A stretch of 26,685 nucleotides of DNA. It comes from JALRLA01 sp046047755. GTDB lineage: Bacteria > Bacteroidota > Bacteroidia > NS11-12g > UBA955. The stretch lies in NCBI GenBank assembly GCA_046047755.1, contig JBJOHK010000151.1, positions 1-26,685 on the forward strand, read 5' to 3'. Made by a program: the position numbers and the translations under genes. Below the pieces are notes generated by a model, which saw nothing but the letters and a program-made list of their open reading frames with translations, was not told the origin of the DNA and made no database searches. Shown in pieces: positions 14,757 to 21,485 of this stretch. Within the stretch, counting starts at the first letter, position 1, and every line of letters starts with the position of its first letter.

Positions 14757-15791
14757 ATGTCAGATTCACATAGAATCGACCGTATATACAGACGAATAGG
14801 TTTCATTACCTGTTCGTCTGTTTTTTTATTGTTCCTTTTTGGGGGCTTGGTTCGCGCTACAGGGAGTGGAATGGGTTGCCCAGACTGGCCTCGCTGTTTC
14901 GGCTTGTGGGCTCCGCCAACCTGTGATTGCGATTTGCCAGCGAACTATGAACAGATATTTCTGGAGAAGAGGTTGGCCAAAGTTCAACGCTTTTCCCAAA
15001 CACTGGAACGATTGGGTTTGACACAACAGGCCAAAACCTTGCGTGAAAATCCCTATGTTGATCTACCCGAAAAATTCGACCCTGTTAAGGCTTGGATTGA
15101 ATACATCAATCGACTGTTTGGTGTTTTGTCTGGATTTGCCGCCACGGCTTTCTTGTTCTTTGCCTTCAGGCATAGGGCCTTTTCGGCTCAGCGCATTTGG
15201 GTAGTTCTTGGGTTTGTCTTACTGCTAATCAACGCTTGGCTTGGCTCAATTGTTGTGGCGAGCAACTTGCTTCCTGGCATAGTGTCGCTTCATTACTTGT
15301 TGGCTTTCGCTTGTTTGTTTTCGTTCATGATGGCCTTACACAAGCAGCGCCATTTTCATTGGCCAGGTTTTAGAAGCCATTCCATGTTGCAATGGGGCTT
15401 ATTCCTGGGTACCATGGCGGTTGTGTTATTGGGTACTTGGACACGGGAACAAGTGGATGTATTGAGGTTGAATGGAATTCTCAGCGATGGAGGCCATTTG
15501 AACATGGCAGACATGGATAACCTGTTTATCGTTCATCGATATCTGCCGGTATTGCTGGCTTTTTGGGTAGTGATGCACCTTCGAAAACTTCCTGGAGAAA
15601 GTTTAGGCACTAGCGAATTCCCATACCTGTTGTTTGTCGTAATAAGTCTTCTACAAATCGGGTTGGGCGCCATACATATATGGTTCCTCGTTCCCACCTG
15701 GACCCAACTTTTCCATGTCGTATTGGGAAGCAGTTTGCCAGTTTTGGCTTTTTACCTAGCCCTACAACACTCTAATTCGGAAACAAGATGA
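14757..15791 (+). CDS. ctaA: Heme A synthase (COX15/CtaA family)
   Basis: CtaA oxidises the C8 methyl of heme O to a formyl group, making heme A for subunit I. The 344-residue protein has about eight membrane helices, GGLVRATGSGMGCPDWPRC near the N-terminus with the paired Cys41 and Cys47, and conserved His179, His260 and His320. At the fourth usual heme-ligand position, in the motif normally written EYxHR, it has Asn118 (EYINRL). An extended loop at about 55-110 is charged and helical. The ATG lies 8 bp after coxA. The stop overlaps ctaB by ATGA. Neighbours support the role strongly. Confidence 0.94.
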   Translation: MSDSHRIDRIYRRIGFITCSSVFLLFLFGGLVRATGSGMGCPDWPRCFGLWAPPTCDCDLPANYEQIFLEKRLAKVQRFSQTLERLGLTQQAKTLRENPYVDLPEKFDPVKAWIEYINRLFGVLSGFAATAFLFFAFRHRAFSAQRIWVVLGFVLLLINAWLGSIVVASNLLPGIVSLHYLLAFACLFSFMMALHKQRHFHWPGFRSHSMLQWGLFLGTMAVVLLGTWTREQVDVLRLNGILSDGGHLNMADMDNLFIVHRYLPVLLAFWVVMHLRKLPGESLGTSEFPYLLFVVISLLQIGLGAIHIWFLVPTWTQLFHVVLGSSLPVLAFYLALQHSNSETR

Positions 15792-16666
15792 GTACTTCTA
15801 CATTGAAAAGCTATTTTCAGTTGGTTAAGTTTCGCCTGACCTCAACGGTGGCGGCTACCTCAGCCTTTGGTTACATGCTGGGTTGTCAGTTGAACAACAG
15901 AGATCATTGGAAGGAAGCTTTCGAATGGTCGGTTTTCTGGGCTGTGCTAATTGGAGGTATGTTGGTTGTTTTCGCTTCCAATGGTTTGAATCAAATCATT
16001 GAAAAGGGAAATGATTCAAAGATGAGTCGCACCGCCACTCGCCCCATAGTGGAAGAGCGAATTTCCCTCTCCGAAGCACGGATATTTTCGTGGGTGTCTG
16101 GCTTGTTGGGCTTGCTCTTATTGGCAGTTTTTACCCCCTTTGCCACGATGCTCCTAAGTTTGCTTTCGCTGATTTTGTACGTGTTCGTTTACACGCCCAT
16201 GAAAAAAGTGAATTCGTTGGCGGTGATGGTGGGAGCTATTCCTGGAGCCTTGCCCCCATTGATTGGCTATACGGCAGCGGTTGGGCGCATCGATGAACCG
16301 GGCTTGATGCTGTTCTTGGTGCAGTTTTTTTGGCAGTTCCCACACTTTTGGGCCATTGCTTGGATGTTGCACGACGATTACCAGAAAGCCGGTTATTGGC
16401 TATTGCCTTCTTCGGGTGGAAGAGATAAGCGAAGTGCCTACCAAATATTGACCTATACGGTGCTGCTTATTCTGGTTTCCATGATGCCCATCTATTATGG
16501 ATTGAGTGATGTAAAGGCCTTGAGCATGATTCTTCCAGTGGGTGCCTTTGTGCTGTATCGAGCTGCGAAACTTTTCGGAAGTTTGGCTGTTCCTGAAGCA
16601 AGGAAATTGATGTTCGCATCCTTGTTATTTACTCCTGTAGTGTTCCTGGCCTACATAATTTTTTAA
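15788..16666 (+). CDS. ctaB: Protoheme IX farnesyltransferase (heme O synthase)
   Basis: This UbiA-family prenyltransferase attaches farnesyl to protoheme IX, making heme O, the substrate of CtaA. The 292-residue integral membrane protein carries the first polyprenyl/Mg motif as NGLNQIIEKGND (65-76) followed by MSRTATRP (79-86), and the second as HDDYQKAGYWLLP (195-207). It has about eight or nine helices, with YTPMKKVN and GAIPGALPPLIGY in the middle as usual. It starts inside the ctaA stop codon (ATGA overlap) and ends 4 bp before the first subunit III gene. Confidence 0.96.
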   Translation: MSTSTLKSYFQLVKFRLTSTVAATSAFGYMLGCQLNNRDHWKEAFEWSVFWAVLIGGMLVVFASNGLNQIIEKGNDSKMSRTATRPIVEERISLSEARIFSWVSGLLGLLLLAVFTPFATMLLSLLSLILYVFVYTPMKKVNSLAVMVGAIPGALPPLIGYTAAVGRIDEPGLMLFLVQFFWQFPHFWAIAWMLHDDYQKAGYWLLPSSGGRDKRSAYQILTYTVLLILVSMMPIYYGLSDVKALSMILPVGAFVLYRAAKLFGSLAVPEARKLMFASLLFTPVVFLAYIIF

Positions 16667-16670
16667 GCGT

Positions 16671-17267
16671 ATGAATTCTAAAAAGAAAATCAAAGATCCT
16701 GAACCACTGGTAGCCCCAGGCAAGTTCAATTTGTGGTTGCTCATGTTGGCAAGCAGCATGCTTTTTGCCTCTTTGGTGAGCGCCTTTATCGTTCACAAGC
16801 CAGACGCGCAGGCAAAATCTACCTGGACTGCCTTTGATTTGCCCATTTTTTTCTTGGTATCCGTTCTGATTGCCGTCATTTCATCCGTGACCGTATTTTT
16901 GGCGTTTAAGGCCGCCAGAAATGATGAGTTGAATACGAATAAGACGTTTTTGGCCCTGACATTGGGCTTGGGTTTGGCCTTTTGTGTTACTCAGTATTTG
17001 GGTTGGAAACAATTGGTAGCCTTAGATTTAACTTTGGTTAATGCCCGTCCTGAAGACATTTCTGCCTCTTATGTTTGGATGATCACGGGCGTGCACGTTT
17101 TGCACGTTTTGGGTGGAATCATTCTGCTCGCCGTTGCCCTTACAAAGGCCTTTAAATTGGAAATTCACAAGAAAAACATGACGCTGATGTCCATTACACA
17201 TACCTATTGGCATTTTGTCGGACTTCTGTGGATTTTCCTCTATTTATTTCTTTATTTTGCACAGTAA
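16671..17267 (+). CDS. Heme-copper oxidase subunit III, first copy (short)
   Basis: This 198-residue protein has about five membrane helices and resembles the CyoC-type short subunit III: NLWLLMLASSMLFASLVSAFIV at the first helix, YVWMITGVHVLHVLGG in the middle and TYWHFVGLLWIFLYLFLYF at the end. Subunit III stabilises subunit I and supports lasting proton uptake. It is followed after 8 bp by a second, longer subunit III gene, an arrangement common in Bacteroidota oxidase operons. The two proteins are only distantly alike, so this is not a recent duplication. Confidence 0.9.
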   Translation: MNSKKKIKDPEPLVAPGKFNLWLLMLASSMLFASLVSAFIVHKPDAQAKSTWTAFDLPIFFLVSVLIAVISSVTVFLAFKAARNDELNTNKTFLALTLGLGLAFCVTQYLGWKQLVALDLTLVNARPEDISASYVWMITGVHVLHVLGGIILLAVALTKAFKLEIHKKNMTLMSITHTYWHFVGLLWIFLYLFLYFAQ

Positions 17268-17275
17268 CATTTTTC

Positions 17276-18040
17276 ATGGCTAATCATACCCCTGCAGCAT
17301 TTGAGAACCAGCCTATGTGGGCTGGAGGACGCTCTCCTTTCAACGTGAGCTACGGTAAGCTGATGATGTGGATTTTCCTCTTGTCAGACGCATTTACTTT
17401 CTCTAGTCTTTTGGTTCAATACGGAGCCCAGCGTTTTTCTAACGTAGAATCAGCCGTCACCACCACATGGCCTGACCCCGCTTCTATTTTTAACCACTTC
17501 CCCTTCATGCATGGGTTGCATTTGCCTTTGCTGTTCGTGTCAGTGATGACCTTTATCTTGATTTTGTCGTCAGTGACCATGGTATTGGCGGTAGAAGCCG
17601 GTCACCGCAACAGTAAAAAAGAAGTTCAGACCTACATGATTTATACCATCATTGGAGGTGTAATGTTCTTGAGCTGCCAGGCTTGGGAGTGGTACACATT
17701 CATTCATGAGGGTGCACGTCTTTACGGAAACACGTTTGGAATTACCGAACAAGGTTATAACCACTTGCACAGCGTAGGTTTTGGAGATCATTTTGAATGG
17801 GCTCCTGGAGATCGTACCGATGGTCCCGTACCTTTCGCAGCTTTGTTCTTTATCGTTACAGGTTTCCACGGTTTCCACGTTTTCTCAGGAGTGGTTATCA
17901 ATGTGGTGGTTTATATCATGACCGTTCGCGGAGTATTCGAGCGCCGTGGCCACTATGAAATGATTGAGAAAGCCGGTTTGTACTGGCACTTTGTAGACCT
18001 CGTATGGGTCTTTGTTTTCACCTTCTTCTATTTGATCTAA
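17276..18040 (+). CDS. Heme-copper oxidase subunit III, second copy
   Basis: The 254-residue product begins MANHTPAAFENQP and has about five helices: GKLMMWIFLLSDAFTFSSLL, then ACQ-type WEWYTF near the middle, VTGFHGFHVFSGVVINVV and YWHFVDLVWVFVFTFFYLI at the end, all subunit III hallmarks. An in-frame ATG at 17207 would add 23 residues but lies inside the preceding gene and gives an unlikely sequence, so I use the ATG at 17276. It contains a longer periplasmic loop with HEGARLYGNTFG and GDHFEWAPGDRTDG. It lies 14 bp ahead of subunit IV. Confidence 0.93.
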   Translation: MANHTPAAFENQPMWAGGRSPFNVSYGKLMMWIFLLSDAFTFSSLLVQYGAQRFSNVESAVTTTWPDPASIFNHFPFMHGLHLPLLFVSVMTFILILSSVTMVLAVEAGHRNSKKEVQTYMIYTIIGGVMFLSCQAWEWYTFIHEGARLYGNTFGITEQGYNHLHSVGFGDHFEWAPGDRTDGPVPFAALFFIVTGFHGFHVFSGVVINVVVYIMTVRGVFERRGHYEMIEKAGLYWHFVDLVWVFVFTFFYLI

Positions 18041-18054
18041 CACAGTAAGCGAAT

Positions 18055-18393
18055 ATGGATTTCCACGTTAAACCTGGCGAATACGATGCCATTAACTATA
18101 TCCCTCACACCGAAAGTCACGGTACTAAAGAATTGTGGCGCACCTTTTGGTTGTTGTTGGGCATCACCGTTCTTGACTTTGTGATTTATTTCGTTATGCC
18201 TGCTACAGGTCTTCGAAATTTCATTTTCATTTTCTTTGGATTGGTTAAAGCCTATTACATTGTTGGTGCCTTCATGCACTTGAAGCACGAAAAAATCAAT
18301 TTGGCTTTGATCATTTTGGTCCCCACTATTTTTATCCTTGGACTCATCATGGGTCTGTTGTATGAAGGAAACGCCCTAACCTGGGTTAAGTAA
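18055..18393 (+). CDS. Cytochrome c oxidase subunit IV (caa3-type, CtaF/CyoD-like)
   Basis: The 112-residue membrane protein has three hydrophobic segments (about 30-50, 56-76 and 82-105) and the family motif GAFMHLKHEK between the second and third. This small subunit is part of prokaryotic aa3/caa3 and bo3 oxidases and helps assembly or stability. Position directly after the two subunit III genes is canonical. The start is set by the ATG 14 bp after the preceding stop. Confidence 0.9.
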   Translation: MDFHVKPGEYDAINYIPHTESHGTKELWRTFWLLLGITVLDFVIYFVMPATGLRNFIFIFFGLVKAYYIVGAFMHLKHEKINLALIILVPTIFILGLIMGLLYEGNALTWVK

Positions 18394-18399
18394 TTCTGC

Positions 18400-19083
18400 A
18401 TGAGCAAAAAATATAACAGCAAGAAAGTGGCCGCATTCGCGGCCCTTGTTGTTTTACCGGCCTTAGGTATTTTCTTTTTTGCCCAACTCAAATGGGTTCA
18501 CAAGGAGTTGCCTTATTATTTCATGGAAGAGTCGTTAGATGGCCGTGATTCCATCCCTCAAACCGTCAGTGATATTGTATTGTATAACCAACATGGTCAA
18601 AAAATCAGTTTGGATGATTTCGATTCTTGCATCGTTTTGGTAAACATCTTTTTCGCTACTTGCCCTGAAGTCTGCCCACAAATGAATAAACAGCTTCAAT
18701 CGGTGGCGGAAAAGTTTGGCAATAACCCTGATGTGCGATTCTTGTCGGTAACCATTGATCCCGAACGGGATAGCATTCCTGTACTCGCCAGTTATGCCGA
18801 AACCTATGATGCAGACTTGTTCAAACGTACGTTTGCTACAGGAAGCAAGCGGGAGATTTACGATTGGGCCATCAACGATTTGCATTTGGCTACTGAACAA
18901 ACCCCTGATGACGATTTTATTCACGATGACAAAGTCGTGATCATGGATAAGAGCCGACACATTCGAGGTATCCTTCCCACCAGAGGGGAAACGAATACCG
19001 AGCGAATGGATCATATCAAACGAATAAGCGACGACATCAACAATCTATTGTATGAATACAGAAAACAAAACTTGGATCAGTGA
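18400..19083 (+). CDS. SCO1/SenC-family copper chaperone
   Basis: SCO proteins deliver copper to, or keep reduced, the CuA cysteines of subunit II. The 227-residue protein has one N-terminal membrane anchor (about 8-30) and a thioredoxin-like domain facing the periplasm. Copper ligands are Cys88 and Cys92 (CPEVC) and His175 (FIHDDKVVIMD). TIDPERD at 118-124 is also characteristic. A substrate, CoxB, is encoded at the head of the same operon. Its last 32 nt overlap the start of the DUF420 gene in another frame. Confidence 0.95.
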   Translation: MSKKYNSKKVAAFAALVVLPALGIFFFAQLKWVHKELPYYFMEESLDGRDSIPQTVSDIVLYNQHGQKISLDDFDSCIVLVNIFFATCPEVCPQMNKQLQSVAEKFGNNPDVRFLSVTIDPERDSIPVLASYAETYDADLFKRTFATGSKREIYDWAINDLHLATEQTPDDDFIHDDKVVIMDKSRHIRGILPTRGETNTERMDHIKRISDDINNLLYEYRKQNLDQ

Positions 19084-19606
19084 TAAGGGGTTCTTTTGGT
19101 TGGTATTAGCCATTTCCTTGGCTGTACCAGCGGTAGTGACCTTGTTGCGTTATATGCCTGAAGACTGGAGGCCAACGGCAGAATTCGCCAAGAATTTGCC
19201 ATTTGCCAATGCTGTCATTAACAGTTTTGTTAGTGCCATGTTGATCTTGGGGTACAGAGCCATTCGCGTACAAAAGAATAAGGGCATGCACCAGGTATAT
19301 ATGTTGTCGGCCTTTTCAGCGTCTGCCTTATTCTTGGTTAGTTATGTGGTATACCATACCGTGATGCCCCATACAGAATTCTGCCAAGAAGGTTTCATGC
19401 GCAGCTTGTACCTGTTCATTTTGCTTACCCATATAGTTTTGGCAGCGGCTATTCTACCCTTGATCTTGTATACGATTTATTTTTCGACTTCGGGTCGATT
19501 TGAGCGACACAAGAAAGTAGCGAGATGGACTTTTCCCCTTTGGTTATATGTATCGGTTACCGGTGTTGTCGTGTATATCATGATAAGTCCGTGTTATAAC
19601 TTTTAA
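19052..19606 (+). CDS. DUF420 membrane protein
   Basis: The 184-residue protein has about five helices and matches the DUF420 family found beside oxidase genes across bacteria: NAVINSFVSAMLILGY, VVYHTVMPHTEFC, YLFILLTHIVLAAAILPLIL and HKKVARWTFPLWLYVSVTGVVVYIM. A Bacillus relative (YozB/CtaM) has been linked to oxidase maturation, so an assembly role is likely here but not shown by sequence. The ATG start gives a 32-nt overlap with SCO1; no later start would keep the first helix intact. Confidence 0.88.
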   Translation: MNTENKTWISDKGFFWLVLAISLAVPAVVTLLRYMPEDWRPTAEFAKNLPFANAVINSFVSAMLILGYRAIRVQKNKGMHQVYMLSAFSASALFLVSYVVYHTVMPHTEFCQEGFMRSLYLFILLTHIVLAAAILPLILYTIYFSTSGRFERHKKVARWTFPLWLYVSVTGVVVYIMISPCYNF

Positions 19607-19615
19607 CTTTGTGCT

Positions 19616-19864
19616 ATGAAACGCTTGGTACTATTTCTTTTGTTTCATTTAGCCTCGGCTCTGACTGTTTTGCAGGCACAATGCCCAATGTGCAAAACGG
19701 CCTTGACATCCAATCGAGACATGAATGGCAAGTCGGAAGCCACAGTAGGCAATGGTATTAATAAGGGTATTTTATTCTTGTTGGCTACGCCTTATGTGTT
19801 AGTGGGAACGGCGGGTTTCTTCTATTACCAGAATTTTAAGAGAAAGAAGGCTCAACGTGGCTGA
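19616..19864 (+). CDS. Small CxxC protein with signal peptide and one membrane helix
   Basis: The 82-residue product has an N-terminal signal (about 1-21, ending LQA) followed at once by QCPMCK, so Cys23 and Cys26 would lie near the new N-terminus on the periplasmic side. The site does not fit a lipobox. A single hydrophobic segment (about 49-70) is followed by a basic tail, FKRKKAQRG, expected in the cytoplasm. I do not recognise a named family. Similar small proteins occur at this place in other Bacteroidota oxidase operons, to my recollection. A role in metal or thiol handling during oxidase assembly is an inference from motif and position. It overlaps the next gene by 8 nt. Confidence 0.72.
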   Translation: MKRLVLFLLFHLASALTVLQAQCPMCKTALTSNRDMNGKSEATVGNGINKGILFLLATPYVLVGTAGFFYYQNFKRKKAQRG

Positions 19865-20264
19865 AGAAAAAATTCAAAAGGCTGGGGCATTAGCCTTTGC
19901 GGCTTGCCGTTGTCCTCGATGTGGCAAAGGACCTGTTTTTAAGAATTCGATATTGAATCCTGCGAAATTCTCTGAAACGCACGATCATTGCCCATCTTGC
20001 CATTTGCCCTTTGAGCCTGAAACCGGTTTCTTCTATGGGGCCATGTACTGGAGTTATGCTTTGATTGTAGGCATGTCGGTCACTTTCGCTGTTCTATTGT
20101 GGTACACCGGGTTGTTCGACTACGCTATGGTAATCATTCCTGTGAGTATTTTGCTCATGCTGCCCGTCGTGTTTCGATACAGCCGTATGTTGATGCTATT
20201 TATTGTATACCCGATCATGTACAAGGAAATATTTACAGGTAAGAAAAAAGCTTACACTGAATAA
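19857..20264 (+). CDS. DUF983 zinc-ribbon membrane protein
   Basis: The 135-residue protein has two CxxC motifs (Cys19/Cys22 in CPRCGKG and Cys45/Cys48 in CPSC), expected to form a zinc ribbon, followed by two membrane helices (about 61-82 and 88-108). GFFYGAMYWSYAL and FRYSRMLML are typical of DUF983. The function is unknown. It is the last gene of the oxidase unit. The GTG start at 19857 overlaps the upstream gene by 8 nt. No ATG is available before the first CxxC, so GTG is the best choice. Confidence 0.82.
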   Translation: MAEEKIQKAGALAFAACRCPRCGKGPVFKNSILNPAKFSETHDHCPSCHLPFEPETGFFYGAMYWSYALIVGMSVTFAVLLWYTGLFDYAMVIIPVSILLMLPVVFRYSRMLMLFIVYPIMYKEIFTGKKKAYTE

Positions 20265-20296
20265 CAAAAAAGCCCGGCCTAGGCCGGGCTTTTTTG
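20265..20296. terminator. Bidirectional Rho-independent terminator (perfect 32-bp palindrome)
   Basis: The half-site CAAAAAAGCCCGGCCT is followed by its exact reverse complement. It sits directly after the DUF983 stop codon and 18 bp beyond the end of recA on the opposite strand, so it can stop both convergent transcripts. The design matches the terminator at 1118-1147. Confidence 0.94.
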
Positions 20297-20314
20297 CAAA
20301 TAGGGGATTATGAA

Positions 20315-21343
20315 TTAATGATCTTCTCCAGGTTCAACATCGAGTATGTCGACATCGGCACCCTTGGCTTTGATTTTGGCTTCGATCTCTGCCATCAGCT
20401 CAGGATTGTCTTCCAATAATTCTTTGACAGAATCACGCCCTTGGCCGAGTTTGGTTCCGTCGTAGCTGAACCAGCTTCCGCTCTTTTGAACAATTCCGGC
20501 ATCAACACCTAAGTCAAGCACCTCGCCACTGCGGCTAACACCTCGACCGTACATGATATCAAATTCGACCACTCGGAAGGGAGGGGCTACTTTGTTCTTG
20601 GCTACTTTCACACGAGTTCGGTTACCAATCACTTCATCGGTACCCTTGATTTGAGCGGCACGACGAATGTCCAAACGAATGGAAGCGTAAAACTTCAAGG
20701 CGTTACCACCCGTTGTGGTTTCTGGATTGCCGAACATGACACCGATTTTTTCGCGCAATTGGTTGATGAAAATGGCTACACATCCCGTTTTGTTGATGGT
20801 ACCGGTTAGTTTGCGCAGCGCTTGGCTCATCAAACGAGCGTGCAAACCTACTTTGCTGTCTCCCATGTCGCCTTCAATTTCAGCACGAGGAACCAAGGCT
20901 GCTACAGAGTCAATGACGATGACATCAATGGCACCTGATCGAATCAAATTGTCGGCAATTTCCAAAGCCTGCTCCCCATCGTCGGGTTGAGAAATGAGCA
21001 AATTGTCGATATCGATGCCCAAGTTTTTGGCATAAAACTTATCAAAAGCATGTTCTGCATCGATGAAAGCACAAATGCCTCCTTTCTTTTGGGCTTCTGC
21101 AATGGTATGCAAAGCAATGGTGGTCTTACCAGAGCTCTCTGGACCGTAGATTTCTATGATTCGGCCACGGGGGAAACCGCCCACTCCTAGGGCGAGGTCT
21201 AAACTAAAGGAACCCGTAGAAATGACATCAACAGCCACATTCTGGTTCTCGTTCATCTTCATGACAATGCCCTTGCCATAGTTCTTCTCCAAACGCTCTA
21301 TGGTCTGTTGGAGGGCTTTGAGTTTTTCTTTTTGTTCGCTCAT
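20315..21343 (-). CDS. recA: Recombinase RecA
   Basis: RecA forms filaments on single-stranded DNA, drives strand exchange and activates the SOS co-protease function. The 342-residue length is normal. Walker A is GPESSGKT at 67-74; VIVIDSVAALVPRAEIEGDMGD spans Walker B and the L1 region; FINQLREKIGVMFGNPETTTGG covers the L2 region. The acidic C-terminus (DILDVEPGEDH) fits the regulatory tail. It diverges from radC across 142 bp with two candidate promoter boxes. Confidence 0.98.
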   Translation of the reverse strand: MSEQKEKLKALQQTIERLEKNYGKGIVMKMNENQNVAVDVISTGSFSLDLALGVGGFPRGRIIEIYGPESSGKTTIALHTIAEAQKKGGICAFIDAEHAFDKFYAKNLGIDIDNLLISQPDDGEQALEIADNLIRSGAIDVIVIDSVAALVPRAEIEGDMGDSKVGLHARLMSQALRKLTGTINKTGCVAIFINQLREKIGVMFGNPETTTGGNALKFYASIRLDIRRAAQIKGTDEVIGNRTRVKVAKNKVAPPFRVVEFDIMYGRGVSRSGEVLDLGVDAGIVQKSGSWFSYDGTKLGQGRDSVKELLEDNPELMAEIEAKIKAKGADVDILDVEPGEDH

Positions 21344-21390
21344 CTCAATTATTACAACTTTTTAAAGGTACTTTTTGTTCGATCCGTTTT

Positions 21391-21424
21391 CAAAGGTAGA
21401 AAATGTGAAAATATATTTGACAAA
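21391..21424 (-). promoter_or_regulatory. Proximal recA promoter
   Basis: On the minus strand TTTG (21424-21421) is followed after 22 nt by TACCTTTG (21398-21391), in the spacing range reported for Bacteroidota promoters. The leader would be about 43 nt. Its -33 element coincides with the end of the distal -7 box. Confidence 0.5.
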
Positions 21425-21429
21425 TGTAT
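21411..21429. promoter_or_regulatory. Inverted repeat over the recA/radC promoters
   Basis: The 19-bp sequence ATATATTTGACAAATGTAT is an inverted repeat centred on 21420, with nine-base arms that match at eight positions. The left arm contains the radC box and the right arm the distal recA box. It is a candidate operator, or a by-product of two face-to-face boxes. Confidence 0.45.
21412..21419 (+). promoter_or_regulatory. -7 promoter box for radC
   Basis: TATATTTG is an exact TAnnTTTG match, about 66 nt before the radC ATG. No TTG is found at usual spacing upstream. Confidence 0.45.
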
Positions 21430-21453
21430 GTTAAAAATATTATCAACACCAAA
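21421..21453 (-). promoter_or_regulatory. Distal recA promoter with both elements
   Basis: On the minus strand TTTG (21453-21450) is followed, 21 nt later, by TACATTTG (21428-21421). This is the only promoter in the window where both elements fit well and are independent of another promoter. The leader would be about 73 nt. Confidence 0.55.
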
Positions 21454-21469
21454 TTCTATCGACCCAATC

Positions 21470-21477
21470 AAGGAGGT
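21470..21477 (+). promoter_or_regulatory. Strong Shine-Dalgarno site for radC
   Basis: AAGGAGGT lies 8 nt before the ATG at 21486. A complete Shine-Dalgarno is uncommon in Bacteroidota, where most genes lack one, and here it decides the start. Confidence 0.6.
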
Positions 21478-21485
21478 CTGTTTTG

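Noticed and set aside
17207..17275. Upstream in-frame ATG for the second subunit III gene
   Set aside because: It lies inside the preceding subunit III gene and adds a 23-residue stretch (starting MAFCRTSVDF) unlike the family; the ATG at 17276 fits better.
16671..18040. Recent duplication of subunit III
   Set aside because: The two adjacent proteins differ greatly in length and sequence, and paired subunit III genes are usual in Bacteroidota oxidase operons.
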